A stretch of 64,000 nucleotides of DNA. Origin: Streptomyces cinerochromogenes (lineage in GTDB: Bacteria > Actinomycetota > Actinomycetes > Streptomycetales > Streptomycetaceae). The translations under genes and the position numbers were made by a program. Below are positions 18,448-27,528 of the stretch, in pieces (position 1 is the stretch's first letter; every line of letters begins with the position of its first letter). The notes beneath the pieces are model-generated. The model worked only from the letters and a program-made list of their open reading frames with translations, ran no database searches and was not told where the DNA came from. Location of the stretch: the NCBI RefSeq assembly GCF_014648635.1, contig NZ_BMRM01000003.1, positions 372,001 through 436,000 on the forward strand, in the 5' to 3' direction.

Positions 18448-19716
18448 CTACGCCGCCGGCTGCCCGGCGGCGACCGCACCCGCGGCCGTCTCCGCCGCCT
18501 CCCGCGGCAGCGTCAGGAACGCCGTCAGGACCGCGCTCACCGCGTACAGCAGGGCGAAGATCCACATGACGCCCTCCACGCCGAGCGGCCCCAGGAAGAG
18601 CCCGACGACGGCCGGCCCCAGGAACGTGCTGACGCCGGCGCCGAGATTGAGGGCCGACATGGCCTGCCCCTTGTGCCGGGGCGCCATCGACGGCATGAGC
18701 GCCGACAGCGGCACATAGCCGGCGAGCGTCGCGCCGAAGAGACTCACCAGCAGCAGCGCCAGCGGGAAGTTGTGACCGGCGGCCACGGTCCCGTAGTACA
18801 GCAGCAGCGTCGTCACCGCGCAGCCCGCACCGCCGCACCAGGCGACGGTGCGCCGCCAGCCGATACGGTCGCCGACGACACCGAAGAGCAGGTTGAAGAA
18901 GATGTTGGTGGCGAACATCGCCGACAGCAGCCGCAGCCACTGCGCGAGCGAGAACCCCAGCGTGTCGGTGAAGAACACCGGCAGGAAGACCAGGAAGCCG
19001 AACTGCGCCGCCGTGTTGATCGCCCGCACCACGGCTCCGGCGCCGATCCGCGGGTTGCGCCAGACGATGGCGAGGGAGCCGAGCAGGGTCGCCACGGGAC
19101 GCTCACCGGCCGGGGCGAGCCGGGAGCGGCCCACCGGTTCGCGCACCAGCAGCAGGGCGATGAGCCCGCCGGCGACCACCAGCGCGAGTGAGATCCACAG
19201 GGTCTGGTAGGCGCCCGCCCACGGCACCGCGAAGCTGGCGAACAGCGAGCCCAGCGTGGGCAGTCCGCCGGTGAACGCGAACCAGAACCAGCCCACGGCC
19301 GAGCCCAGCCGGCGCGGCGGCGTCACGGCCGTCACCCAGATCAGGAAGCCGTAGGCGAAGAGCGGATAGCCGAAGCCGCGCAGGCCGTACGCCGTCAGCA
19401 GCAGGCCCATGCTGTGGACGGGGATCGCGACCGCGAGGAAGAAGACCTGCAGCGCCGCCCACACGCAGAGCCCGAGCAGCATGACGCGGCGCGGCCCCCA
19501 CAGGTCGGACAGCGCGCCGGAGAACCACGCGGCGATGCTCGCCGTGACCCCGTACACGGTGAACAGCAGGGCCACCTGGCCGCGGGGGAATCCCTCGTCG
19601 AGGAGATACGGCGACAGGTATCCGGATTCGACGCCGTCACCGATCATGAATATGAGAACGCCGAGAAATCCCCAGGCAAGTGCCCGGGGAATTCCGATGC
19701 GATCGAGGTTCAGCAC
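18448..19716 (-). CDS. MFS transporter, polyol permease type
   Basis: This 422-residue, 12-TM major facilitator resembles the polyol permease family (ribitol, xylitol and arabinitol transporters such as RbtT/DalT). The N-terminus reads RIGIPRALAWGFLGVLIFMIGDGVESGYLSPYL, followed by the loop motif GALSDLWGPRRVMLLG between TM2 and TM3, RGFGYPLFAYGF and the second-half GVVGDRIGWRRTVAW. The GTG start at 19716 has an AAGGTGATG site. It lies on the same strand downstream of the DeoR regulator, with two sugar kinases divergent. Together they suggest uptake of a sugar alcohol or rare sugar followed by phosphorylation. The substrate cannot be told from sequence alone. Confidence 0.85.
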   Translation of the reverse strand: MLNLDRIGIPRALAWGFLGVLIFMIGDGVESGYLSPYLLDEGFPRGQVALLFTVYGVTASIAAWFSGALSDLWGPRRVMLLGLCVWAALQVFFLAVAIPVHSMGLLLTAYGLRGFGYPLFAYGFLIWVTAVTPPRRLGSAVGWFWFAFTGGLPTLGSLFASFAVPWAGAYQTLWISLALVVAGGLIALLLVREPVGRSRLAPAGERPVATLLGSLAIVWRNPRIGAGAVVRAINTAAQFGFLVFLPVFFTDTLGFSLAQWLRLLSAMFATNIFFNLLFGVVGDRIGWRRTVAWCGGAGCAVTTLLLYYGTVAAGHNFPLALLLVSLFGATLAGYVPLSALMPSMAPRHKGQAMSALNLGAGVSTFLGPAVVGLFLGPLGVEGVMWIFALLYAVSAVLTAFLTLPREAAETAAGAVAAGQPAA

Positions 19717-19966
19717 GTCTCATCACCTTTTTCGGGGTTTTCGGCGGAGCGGAATGCCGCGAGTGGTGACGATGAAAAGAGCCGTGCCGGGGCCCGTCAA
19801 TCCGCCGGTGGGAACACCTCGCGGAGCGCCGGAGCCGTCGCGTGAAGTCATCCGTCGGACGGGTGGCGGGCGGGCGCGTTCGCGCAGGTCAGAGGTGCGA
19901 GCGGGGGTGGTGTCCGCGCTGCGCGCCGGGTGAAGTCCGCGTGATGTTCACGTGACGGACGGCCGG

Positions 19967-20743
19967 TCAGCCGGCCACCACACGCACCGCCACGCCCTGC
20001 TCGCGCAGCCGGCGCACCTCCGTCGCCGGGGCGGCGTCGTCCACGAGGATCAGGTCGAAGTCGGTGAGCGGGGCCAGCGCGTACAACCCCTGGTTGGCGA
20101 ACTTGGTGTGGTCGATGAGCAGCACCCGGCGGGCCGCGGCCGCCATCATCGCGCGCTTGACCTGCACGGTTTCCGGCGACATGTGGTAGCAACGGCCGGC
20201 GGTGACGGCCGTGGTGGACATGAACAGCACATCCGCGCGGAACGCCTCCACGCCGGCCGCCGTGTGCGGGCCCATGAAGGCGTCGTACGCCGGGAAGTAG
20301 GTGCCGCCGAGGGCGACCAGCGCCACTCCGGGTTCGCGGGCGAGGGAGGAGATGGCGGGCAGGGAGTTGGTGATGACGGTGATCGGCGTGTGCGCGGGCA
20401 GGTGCTGGGTGAGGGCGAGGCAGGTGGTGGAGTCGTCGACCATGACGACCTGGCCCGGCGCCAGCTCCTCCGCGGCCGCACCCGCCAGACGCCGCTTGAC
20501 CTGGGCCATCGCCCGCATGCGTTCGCCGACGCTGCCGTGGAACTGCGTGGAGGGCAGACAGCTCGCGCCGCTGCGCACCTTCCGCAGCCAGCCCTGCGCC
20601 TGCAGGGCGTCCAGGTCGCGGTGGATGGTCATGACGCTGACGTCGAACTCCGCGGCCAGGTCGGCGGTCCTGACGAACCCCTTGCTGGTGACGAGCTCGC
20701 GCACCCGGCGCCGCCGGTCGGCCTGGGCGTCCACGCGGTCCAT
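19967..20743 (-). CDS. DeoR-family transcriptional repressor
   Basis: This is a 258-residue DeoR/GlpR-type regulator. The N-terminal helix-turn-helix is RRRRVRELVTSKGFVRTADLAAEFDVSVMTIHRDLDALQAQGWLRKV, and the C-terminal sugar-phosphate-binding domain contains VMVDDSTTCLALTQHLP, ITNSLPAISSLA, LGGTYFPAYDAFMGP and LLIDHTKFANQGLY. Such repressors are usually released by a phosphorylated sugar intermediate, here probably a product of the adjacent kinases. I chose the ATG at 20743 because GGAGG sits 8 nt upstream; the ATG at 20758 has no good ribosome site. It is divergent from the kinase operon and shares strand with the permease, separated from it by 250 bp. Confidence 0.9.
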   Translation of the reverse strand: MDRVDAQADRRRRVRELVTSKGFVRTADLAAEFDVSVMTIHRDLDALQAQGWLRKVRSGASCLPSTQFHGSVGERMRAMAQVKRRLAGAAAEELAPGQVVMVDDSTTCLALTQHLPAHTPITVITNSLPAISSLAREPGVALVALGGTYFPAYDAFMGPHTAAGVEAFRADVLFMSTTAVTAGRCYHMSPETVQVKRAMMAAAARRVLLIDHTKFANQGLYALAPLTDFDLILVDDAAPATEVRRLREQGVAVRVVAG

Positions 20744-20770
20744 GACGTCGACCTCCATGCGAACTCGCCG

Positions 20771-20791
20771 TGCGAAACTCACACGAACATA
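20771..20791. promoter_or_regulatory. putative DeoR operator half-sites
   Basis: CGAAAC (20773) and CGAACA (20784) recur 11 bp apart, one helical turn, just upstream of the DeoR start. On the minus strand they read TGTTCG and GTTTCG. TTCG-centred half-sites in direct repeat are typical of GlpR/DeoR-type operators. The 247-bp divergent region should hold both promoters. Confidence 0.4.
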
Positions 20792-20990
20792 ACACAGCGG
20801 TCGGCCGCCCCACGGGCCCCGCGGCTGGTGGTGCACGGCTCTTCGACGGCACTCGGCGGCACCTCACCGGTACTTCACATCGAGCCCCGCCTCCGTCGCG
20901 GGATATGCACGGCGCGTAATTGACGGGGCTTCTCCCGCGGGTTTCCCTGAGGGGGTCGCCGGAGCAACGAAGGGACAGGGGAGTGCAGCC

Positions 20991-22505
20991 ATGTCGGTAC
21001 TGACCGTCGACGTCGGCACGTCCGTCATCAAATCCGTGGTGTTCGACGATCGAGGTCGGGAATTGGCGGTGTCCCGCATCGGCACCGAGGTGCTGCGGCC
21101 GTACCCCGGATGGGCCGAGCAGGACATGGAGGCCGTGTGGAACGCGGTCGTGTTCACGGTGCGCGGCGCGCTCGCCCAGCTGGGGGAGTCGCCTGATCCG
21201 GTGTGGCTGGTCGCGTTCACCGCGCAGGGCGACGGCTGCTGGCTGGTCGACGGTGAGGGCCGCCCGACCGGGCCCGCGATCCTGTGGTCCGACGGGCGGG
21301 CCGGCGATCTGCTGGCGCGCTGGCAGGCGGACGGCGTGCTGGAAGGGGCGTTCCGCCGCAACGGCTCGCTGACCTGTGGCGGCATGCCGAACGCGGTGCT
21401 CGCCTGGCTCGCGCGGCACGACCCGGGGCGGCTGGAGCGCTCGCGGACCGCGCTCACCGCGGCGGGCTGGCTCTTCCTGAAGCTCACCGGCGTCACCGCG
21501 ATCGACCCCTCGGACGCCTCCGCGCCGTTCCTCGACCACACCACCGGCGACTACGACCCGGCGGTGATCGGCCTGTTCGGCATGGACTGGGCGCGGCCGC
21601 TGCTGCCGCGGGTCCTCGGCGAGAAGGAACGGATCGCCGAGATCACGCATCACGCGGCGGGCGAGCTGGGGCTGCCGGCCGGTCTTCCGGTCGTGATGGC
21701 GCCGTACGACATCGCGGCCACCGCGCGCGGCGCGGGCGTGGTGGAGGCCGGACAGGCGTGCGCGATCCTCGGCACCACGCTGTGCACGGAGATCGTGCGC
21801 GACTCGGTGGACACGTCCGGTGAGCCGTGCGGCATCACCATCGCCTACGACGGTCCCGAGCGGGTGCTGCGCGCCTTCCCGACGCTGGCCGGTACGGAGG
21901 TGCTGGACTGGGCGTGCCGGACGCTGGGCGCGGACACTCCGGCCGCGCTCGGCGACCTGGCGTTCTCGTCCGAGCCGGGCGCGCGGGGGCTGGCGTTCCT
22001 GCCGTATCTGTCGCCGGCCGGGGAGCGGGCGCCGTTCCTCGATCCCCGGGCGCGCGGGGCGTTCTGGGGGCTGTCGCTCACGCACACGCCGGCCGACCTG
22101 GCCAGGGCGGTGTTCGAGGGCCTGTCGCTGGTGGTCCGGGACTGTCTGCACACGTCGGGGACGCGGGTGCGTGAGCTGCTGCTGTGCGGGGGCGGCGCGG
22201 CCAGCGACCGCTGGTGCCGGATGATCGCCGACGCCACCGGGGTGCCGACCGCCCGCAGCACCGACACCGAGCTGGGCGCCAAGGGAGCCTTCCTGACCGG
22301 TCTGGTGCTCACCGGCGCCGTACGCGACATGCGCGAGGCCGTCGACGGGTGCGTGCACAGGGGGTCGGCCTGGGAGCCGGACCCCGGGCGGGCCGCCCTG
22401 TACGACGAGCTGTACGCGGCCCATCTGACCTGGCGGGACGCGGCCCGAGGGCTCGGCTGGACACCCGCCGCCACCCGCCGCGCCCCGGAGGCCACCCATG
22501 TCTGA
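20991..22505 (+). CDS. FGGY-family carbohydrate kinase 1 (xylulokinase-like)
   Basis: This is a 504-residue FGGY sugar kinase with two actin-like ATPase domains. The N-terminal phosphate-1 motif is VDVGTSVIKSVVFDDRGRE, the catalytic Asp is in ILWSDGRAGD, the second phosphate motif is ILGTTLCTEIV and the adenosine motif is LLLCGGGAASDRW. Closest groups are xylulokinase/gluconokinase-like; specificity is not readable. It is the first gene of a four-gene operon, overlapping kinase 2 by 8 bp. With a polyol permease and no polyol dehydrogenase next door, it may phosphorylate the imported compound directly, as erythritol kinase does (inference). Confidence 0.9.
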   Translation: MSVLTVDVGTSVIKSVVFDDRGRELAVSRIGTEVLRPYPGWAEQDMEAVWNAVVFTVRGALAQLGESPDPVWLVAFTAQGDGCWLVDGEGRPTGPAILWSDGRAGDLLARWQADGVLEGAFRRNGSLTCGGMPNAVLAWLARHDPGRLERSRTALTAAGWLFLKLTGVTAIDPSDASAPFLDHTTGDYDPAVIGLFGMDWARPLLPRVLGEKERIAEITHHAAGELGLPAGLPVVMAPYDIAATARGAGVVEAGQACAILGTTLCTEIVRDSVDTSGEPCGITIAYDGPERVLRAFPTLAGTEVLDWACRTLGADTPAALGDLAFSSEPGARGLAFLPYLSPAGERAPFLDPRARGAFWGLSLTHTPADLARAVFEGLSLVVRDCLHTSGTRVRELLLCGGGAASDRWCRMIADATGVPTARSTDTELGAKGAFLTGLVLTGAVRDMREAVDGCVHRGSAWEPDPGRAALYDELYAAHLTWRDAARGLGWTPAATRRAPEATHV

Positions 22506-24051
22506 CGCCCTGTCCCCCGACGCCGTCCACCTCGGTCTCGACCTGGGCACCCAGAGCGCCCGCGCGGTCGCCGTCGACGGCACCGGACGGGTCGTCGGCG
22601 CCGCGTCCCACCCGCTCACCGGCCGCCGTGACGGGCCCCGCCACGAGCAGGACCCCGCACAGTGGTGGTCCGCGCTGAGCACCGCCTGCCGCGCGGCCCT
22701 CGCCGGCGTGGAGGCGGGCCGGGTGCGGGACGTGGCCGTGGACGCCACCTCCGGGACGATCCTCCTCGCCGCTCCCGACGGCACCCCGCTGACCGCGGGG
22801 CTGATGTACGACGACGGGCGCGCCGGCGACTGCGCGGACCGTGTCAACGCGGTGGGTGCGCCGGTGTGGGAGCGGCTCGGCTACCGCAGCATGCAGCCCT
22901 CCTGGGCGCTGCCGAAGCTGCTGTGGCTGCTGGAACGGGACCGCCCGCCCGCCGGGACCCGGCTGCTGCACCAGGCCGACCTGGTGACCTGGCGGCTGGC
23001 CGGCCGGCAGGTGCCGAGCGACGCGAGCCACGCCCTGAAGACGGGATACGACCTGCTCGCCGAGCGCTGGCCCGAGGAGGAGCTGTCCGAACTGGGCGTC
23101 CCGGCGGGGCTGCTGCCCGACGTCGTACGCCCCGGCACGGTCGTCGGCGACGTCTGCGCCGAGGCGGCCGCCGCCACCGGCATCCCGGCCGGCACGCCGA
23201 TCGTCGCCGGCATGACCGACGGCTGTGCCGCGCAGATCGGCGCGGGCGCGCTGGAGCCCGGCGCCTGGAACGCGGTGCTGGGGACGACGCTCGTCCTCAA
23301 GGGCGTCAGCCCGCACCCGGTGCGCGACCCGGCCGGGGTGGTGTACTGCCATCGCGGGCCCGAGGGCACCTGGCTGCCCGGCGGCGCCTCCAGCAGCGGC
23401 GCCGGCGTGCTCACCCGGCGCTTCCCCGGAGCCGACCTGTCCGCGCTGACCGCCGAGGCCGCGGCGAGGTGGGGATCGACGCGTGCGCCGGGTGCGCCGG
23501 GCCCGACAGGCCCGCTGGCCTCGACGGCTGCCCCGGGTCCGACCGCCGTCACCTACCCGCTCGCCGGTGACGGCGGTGAACGCTTCCCGTTCCGCGCCCC
23601 GCAGGCCACCGCGTTCACACTCGGCCGACCGGCGGGCACGGCCGAGGAGTTCCACGCCTGCCTGCTCGGCGTGGCCTGCCTGGAACGGCTGTGCTTCGAC
23701 TACCTCGACCGGCTCGGCGCCCCCGTCACCGGCCCCCTGCACCTGACCGGCGGCGGCGCCCGCAACCGGTACTGGTCCCAGCTGCGCGCCGATGTCCTCG
23801 GCCGCCGGGTGCTGCTGCCGGAACAGGCCGAGAGCGCCGTCGGCATGGCCGTCCTCGCGGCCACCGCGTCCGGGGTCGCCCTGCGGGACGCGGCGACGGC
23901 GATGGTGCGCGTCCGCGAGGAACTCGACCCGGACCCGGACCGAACGCGGCTGCTGCTGCCCGTCTACCTCGGCTTCGTCGACGAGCTGGTCCGCCGGGGA
24001 TGGCTGGAGGAGCAGGTGGCCGCCCACGCCCACGGAAAGGCCCGGACATGA
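22498..24051 (+). CDS. FGGY-family carbohydrate kinase 2 (D-ribulokinase-like)
   Basis: This 517-residue FGGY kinase is distinct from its neighbour. Motifs are LDLGTQSARAVAVDGTGRV, VDATSGTILLA, LMYDDGRAGD (catalytic Asp), GMTDGCAAQIGAGA and LTGGGARNRYW. The DATSGT and MYDDGR wording resembles the D-ribulose kinase subgroup. A short Pro/Gly-rich insert (APGAPGPTGPLASTAAPGP) near residue 330 is low-complexity and probably a surface loop. The start ATG overlaps kinase 1 and its own stop overlaps the phosphatase start, so all are translationally coupled. Two kinases in one operon suggest two sequential or alternative ketose or polyol substrates. Confidence 0.88.
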   Translation: MSDALSPDAVHLGLDLGTQSARAVAVDGTGRVVGAASHPLTGRRDGPRHEQDPAQWWSALSTACRAALAGVEAGRVRDVAVDATSGTILLAAPDGTPLTAGLMYDDGRAGDCADRVNAVGAPVWERLGYRSMQPSWALPKLLWLLERDRPPAGTRLLHQADLVTWRLAGRQVPSDASHALKTGYDLLAERWPEEELSELGVPAGLLPDVVRPGTVVGDVCAEAAAATGIPAGTPIVAGMTDGCAAQIGAGALEPGAWNAVLGTTLVLKGVSPHPVRDPAGVVYCHRGPEGTWLPGGASSSGAGVLTRRFPGADLSALTAEAAARWGSTRAPGAPGPTGPLASTAAPGPTAVTYPLAGDGGERFPFRAPQATAFTLGRPAGTAEEFHACLLGVACLERLCFDYLDRLGAPVTGPLHLTGGGARNRYWSQLRADVLGRRVLLPEQAESAVGMAVLAATASGVALRDAATAMVRVREELDPDPDRTRLLLPVYLGFVDELVRRGWLEEQVAAHAHGKART

Positions 24052-24668
24052 CCGACTTCGTGCTCGTACGGCACGGCGAGACCGCATGGCACGCGGACAA
24101 CCGCTACGCCGGCCGCAGCGACGTACCGCTGACCGAGCGCGGCCACAAGCAGGCGGCGGCGCTGGGCGGTTGGGCGGCCGGGCAGCGTCTGGACGCCGTG
24201 CTGTGCTCACCGCTGTCGCGGGCCCGGCTCACCGCCGAGCCGGCGGCCGCCGCCCGCGGCCTGCCACTGCGCGTGGACGAGCGGCTGTACGAGGTCGACT
24301 TCGGCCGCGGTGACGGGCTGACCCGCGCCGAGATGGCCGAGCTCTTCCCCGACGAACTGGCCGCGTTCCTCACCGACCCGGTCGCCCACCACCTGCCCGG
24401 CGGCGAGGACCCGGCGGCGGCCGCCCGGCGCGGCGTCGCCTGCCTGACCGAGGTCGCCGGCGAACTGCCCGACGGGCGCGTCCTGGTCGTCGCCCACTCC
24501 ACCCTCGTACGCCTGATGCTGTGCGCCCTGCTCGGCATCCCGCTCGCCCGCTACCGGAGCGTGTTCCCCGTGCTGGAGAACGGCGCGCTGACCGAACTGC
24601 GGCTGCACGAGGGACAGGCCGCGCTGCTGCGGCTCAACGTCCCCGCCCTGCCCGTCCACCACCCCTGA
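24048..24668 (+). CDS. histidine phosphatase (phosphoglycerate-mutase-like)
   Basis: This is a 206-residue branch-2-like histidine phosphatase. The phospho-accepting His is in VRHGETAWHADNRYAGRSD, followed by PLTERGHKQA, SPLSRARLTAEPAA, YEVDFGRGDGLTRAEM and the second catalytic His in VVAHSTLVRLML. It is the normal length for small-molecule phosphatases of this family. Being coupled to two sugar kinases by a 4-bp overlap suggests it dephosphorylates a sugar-phosphate intermediate or a dead-end product of the pathway, rather than acting in glycolysis. Confidence 0.88.
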   Translation: MTDFVLVRHGETAWHADNRYAGRSDVPLTERGHKQAAALGGWAAGQRLDAVLCSPLSRARLTAEPAAAARGLPLRVDERLYEVDFGRGDGLTRAEMAELFPDELAAFLTDPVAHHLPGGEDPAAAARRGVACLTEVAGELPDGRVLVVAHSTLVRLMLCALLGIPLARYRSVFPVLENGALTELRLHEGQAALLRLNVPALPVHHP

Positions 24669-24685
24669 CCGACCGGAGTACCCGC

Positions 24686-25720
24686 GTGACCATCACCGTC
24701 CTCGCCGCCGGCGACCACTTCGTCCTCCCCGAACTGCTCGCGCGCGAACTGCGCGCCGCCGCGCCCGACCCCGCCGCCCTCGACGTGCGCGAGCTGAAAC
24801 TGCCCTGGCCGCACACGCCGTTCGGGAAGGTCGCCGAGGTCGACGAGGCGTCGGGGACCGAGGAGCAGATGATCGAGGCGCTGCGCGGCACACGCGTCTG
24901 CGTGACGCAGATGGCGCCGCTCACCGAGCGGATCCTCCAGGCGTGCCCGGACCTTGAGCTGTTCTGCGTCAGCCGCGGCGGCCCGGTCAACGCCAACCTG
25001 GAGGCGGCCACCCGGCACGGAGTCAGGGTCTGCTACGCGCCGGGCCGCAACGCCGTCGCCACCGCGGAGCACACCCTGGCCCTGATCCTCGCGGCCGCCC
25101 GCAGGGTCGCCGACGTGCACACCGACCTCAAGCGGGCTCTGTGGCGCGGCGACTACTACGACTACGCGAACTGCGGCATCGAGATCGACGGCGCCACGGT
25201 GGGCCTGGTCGGCTTCGGCGCGATCGGTTCACGGGTGGCGCGGGTGCTGGCGGCGATGGGCGCGACGGTGCTGGTGCACGACCCGTACGTGGAACCGCGG
25301 GCGGTGGAGGGCATCGCGGAGCTGGTGCCGCTGGACGAACTCCTGCGCCGCTCCCGCATCGTGTCGCTGCACGCGCGCGTGACGGACGAGACGCGCGGCA
25401 TGATCGGCCGCGAGCAGATCGCCGCGATGCCGCCCGGCTCGGTGCTGGTGAACTGCGCGCGGGGCGCGCTGGTGGACTACGACGCGGTGTGCGACGCGCT
25501 GGAGTCCGGGCAGCTGGCCGGCGCGGGCTTCGACGTGTACCCGACCGAGCCGGTACCGGCGGGTGCCCGGCTGCTGTCCGCGCCGGGCGTGGTCCTCACG
25601 CCGCACATCGCGGGCGCCAGCCGCGAGGTCGCGCACAAGGCGGCCCGGATCGTCGCGGCGGAGGTGGGCCGCCACCTGCGCGGCGAGCCGCTCGCCCACT
25701 GCGCGAACCCGGCCGGCTGA
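24686..25720 (+). CDS. D-2-hydroxyacid dehydrogenase (phosphoglycerate-dehydrogenase-like)
   Basis: This is a 344-residue NAD-dependent D-2-hydroxyacid dehydrogenase. The Rossmann motif is VGLVGFGAIGSRVARVLAAM. The catalytic Arg is in NCARGALVDYDAV, the acidic residue in the FDVYPTEPVP region and the His in LTPHIAGASREVA. It lacks an ACT/regulatory domain, unlike many serine-pathway SerA proteins. The start is GTG at 24686 with GGAG upstream, 17 bp after the phosphatase. As the last gene of the kinase operon it likely interconverts a 2-keto and a 2-hydroxy acid derived from the imported sugar or polyol; the exact reaction is unknown. Confidence 0.88.
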   Translation: MTITVLAAGDHFVLPELLARELRAAAPDPAALDVRELKLPWPHTPFGKVAEVDEASGTEEQMIEALRGTRVCVTQMAPLTERILQACPDLELFCVSRGGPVNANLEAATRHGVRVCYAPGRNAVATAEHTLALILAAARRVADVHTDLKRALWRGDYYDYANCGIEIDGATVGLVGFGAIGSRVARVLAAMGATVLVHDPYVEPRAVEGIAELVPLDELLRRSRIVSLHARVTDETRGMIGREQIAAMPPGSVLVNCARGALVDYDAVCDALESGQLAGAGFDVYPTEPVPAGARLLSAPGVVLTPHIAGASREVAHKAARIVAAEVGRHLRGEPLAHCANPAG

Positions 25721-26187
25721 GGGTGCCCCGCGCATGATCTCCGACGTGCTGAGAGACACCGGCTCAAGCCTCGCGCTGCCCTAGCCCCGGGGTGCGACGG
25801 ACTCGCCGTCCCGTCCGAGGCGGGGCCTGCTGTCCCGGGACCGGCCTTCTCGTCTCCGCTTCCCCGGTTCAGGGTGCACGCCGTGCGGGCTGCCGACTCG
25901 CGGGACGCGCCAGCCCAGATCCGAGTGGGCGACCTCACCGGTCCCGGGCTCCCGTCGGAAGGGGCTGCGCCGACCGTGAGGTGCCGGGGAGACCGCCGTC
26001 GTGGGCAGAGGGGTGGTGAGCAAGGGGCGGTGAGTGCGGCGGGGAGCGGCTGCCGCCCCGGGCGCGAGGCGGCTGCCGCCCCGGGCGCGACCGCTGCTCG
26101 CGGCGAGGTCCTCGCGGTGCTCGGTCTTCGGCCCCGGCTCGCCGAGTGCCGCTGAGCCGGAGCGAGCACCGCTTCACATGAACCACA
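25721..26187. other. intergenic region with tandem repeat
   Basis: No supportable gene lies between the dehydrogenase and the GntR regulator. At 26046-26090 a 22-bp G/C-rich unit (GCGGCTGCCGCCCCGGGCGC plus GA) occurs twice at a 23-bp period. The rest shows no recognisable signal. Confidence 0.5.
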
Positions 26188-26210
26188 TGGTGCTATCGTC
26201 ATTAGCACCA
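26188..26210. promoter_or_regulatory. GntR autoregulatory operator
   Basis: TGGTGCTA-TCGTCAT-TAGCACCA is a perfect dyad with 8-bp arms. Its last base is the A of the ATG at 26210, and it overlaps a TATCGT -10-like box, so a bound repressor would cover the promoter and start of a probably leaderless transcript. Confidence 0.65.
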
Positions 26211-26557
26211 TGCTTCTGAGGCTGAACACCGAGGACACCCGCCCTCTGCACGAGCAGGTGGCCGGTGCGATCCGGCGGGCCATCGCCGAGGGCGAGTGCG
26301 GGCCGGGCGACCGGCTCCCTCCGGCCCGCGACCTCTCCCGGGCGCTCGGGGTGAACGTCAACACCGTTCTGCGAGGACTGCGGGCGCTGCGCCACGAGGG
26401 GCTGCTGGAGTTCCGCCGGGGCCGGGGTGTGACCGTCGCCGAAGGAGCCGACCAGCGCTCGGCACTGCTGGACCGGGTACGCGAGCTGGTGGCCGACGCG
26501 GCGCACCTGGGCTACGGCAAGAGCGACCTCATCGACATGATCAGGGGGATCCCGTGA
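26210..26557 (+). CDS. GntR-family (YtrA subfamily) regulator
   Basis: This is a 115-residue short GntR protein. The winged helix is LHEQVAGAIRRAIAEGECGPGDRLPPARDLSRALGVNVNTVLRGLRALRHEGLLEFRRGRGVTV, followed only by a roughly 40-residue helical tail, as in the YtrA subfamily. YtrA proteins usually repress adjacent membrane-protein or ABC transporter genes. Here the partner is the DUF1648 membrane protein, coupled by a GTGA overlap. The start lies inside the dyad operator and lacks a ribosome site, implying leaderless translation. Confidence 0.9.
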   Translation: MLLRLNTEDTRPLHEQVAGAIRRAIAEGECGPGDRLPPARDLSRALGVNVNTVLRGLRALRHEGLLEFRRGRGVTVAEGADQRSALLDRVRELVADAAHLGYGKSDLIDMIRGIP

Positions 26558-27528
26558 CGGACCATACGGGACGCAGGAACGGAGCGGCCTGGGGCGTGGC
26601 CGGCTGGGGTGCCGGTGTCCTGGTGCTCCTCGCCGGACTGCCGGCGGCCGCGAGCGGCCGGCTGCCGGACCGGCTGGCGACGCACTGGAGCGCGGGCTCG
26701 GACAGGCCCGACGGCTCCCTGCCGTTGTGGGCCGCCGCGCTGCTCCCGGCGCTGGTCTGGACGGTGCTGACCGCGGTGGTGGCACTGACCGTTCGGCGGG
26801 GCGGCGCCCGGGGGATCCCGCCGTGGGCTGCGGCGACGCTCGGATCCGGTGGCGCGGCCCTGGTCGGCGCACAGGTGTCCGTGGTGCGGGCGAACCTGGA
26901 CCGCACGGACTGGCACGAGGCGGGCTCGGTGACGTGGTGGGCGGTGGGCACGCTCGTCGTGACGGGCGTGGGCGCGGCGGTCCCCCTGCTCGCTGGGCGC
27001 CGGAAACCGGCCGTTTCCCGGTCGGCCACCGACGGTCCGGCCATGGTGGTCCCCGCCGGGCAGCGGTTCGTGTGGCTCTCCCGTACCTCGAACCCGTGGC
27101 TCCAGGCGACCTCTGCCGCGACGGGCCTGCTCGCGCTCGCCGCGGTGGTGGGGGCACTGGCGGGGCTCACGGACCGGACGTCGGGGGCGGTCGCCGCCGC
27201 CGTGCTGACCCTCTCCTGCGTGGTGATCCTCTGCTGCTCCTCGGTACAGGCCCGGGTCAGCGAGCGGGGACTGGAAGTGGCCTTCGGCCCCTTCGGCTGG
27301 CCGAGACGGCGCTGGGCTCCCGACGGTATCGAGTCCGCCCGCGCCGAGATCCGCACGCCGGCCCAGGTGGGTGGCTGGGGCTACAGGCTGAGCGGGCTGG
27401 GGACCACCGTGATGCTGCGCGGCGGCGAGTGTCTGGTCGTCCGGTCCCTCAACGGGAGGGAATTCGCGGTGAGCGTGGACGACGCCGAACGCGGCGCGGC
27501 CCTCCTGAACGCCGTGGACGCCCCCTAG
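26554..27528 (+). CDS. DUF1648-type multi-pass membrane protein
   Basis: This 324-residue membrane protein starts with a DUF1648-type unit: a TM helix, then LPDRLATHWSAGSDRPDGSLPLW, the hallmark 'H-W/F-x-A-x-G-x-x-D' loop, then further TM helices. About six hydrophobic segments are visible, in three pairs (about residues 15-35 and 55-80; 95-110 and 130-150; 190-235). A cytoplasmic beta-rich C-terminal domain follows (VQARVSERGLEVAFGPFGWPRRRW). The function of the family is unknown; SdpI-type immunity proteins contain a related N-terminal unit. GTG start overlaps the GntR stop, so the two form an operon repressed by the GntR protein. Confidence 0.82.
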   Translation: MTDHTGRRNGAAWGVAGWGAGVLVLLAGLPAAASGRLPDRLATHWSAGSDRPDGSLPLWAAALLPALVWTVLTAVVALTVRRGGARGIPPWAAATLGSGGAALVGAQVSVVRANLDRTDWHEAGSVTWWAVGTLVVTGVGAAVPLLAGRRKPAVSRSATDGPAMVVPAGQRFVWLSRTSNPWLQATSAATGLLALAAVVGALAGLTDRTSGAVAAAVLTLSCVVILCCSSVQARVSERGLEVAFGPFGWPRRRWAPDGIESARAEIRTPAQVGGWGYRLSGLGTTVMLRGGECLVVRSLNGREFAVSVDDAERGAALLNAVDAP

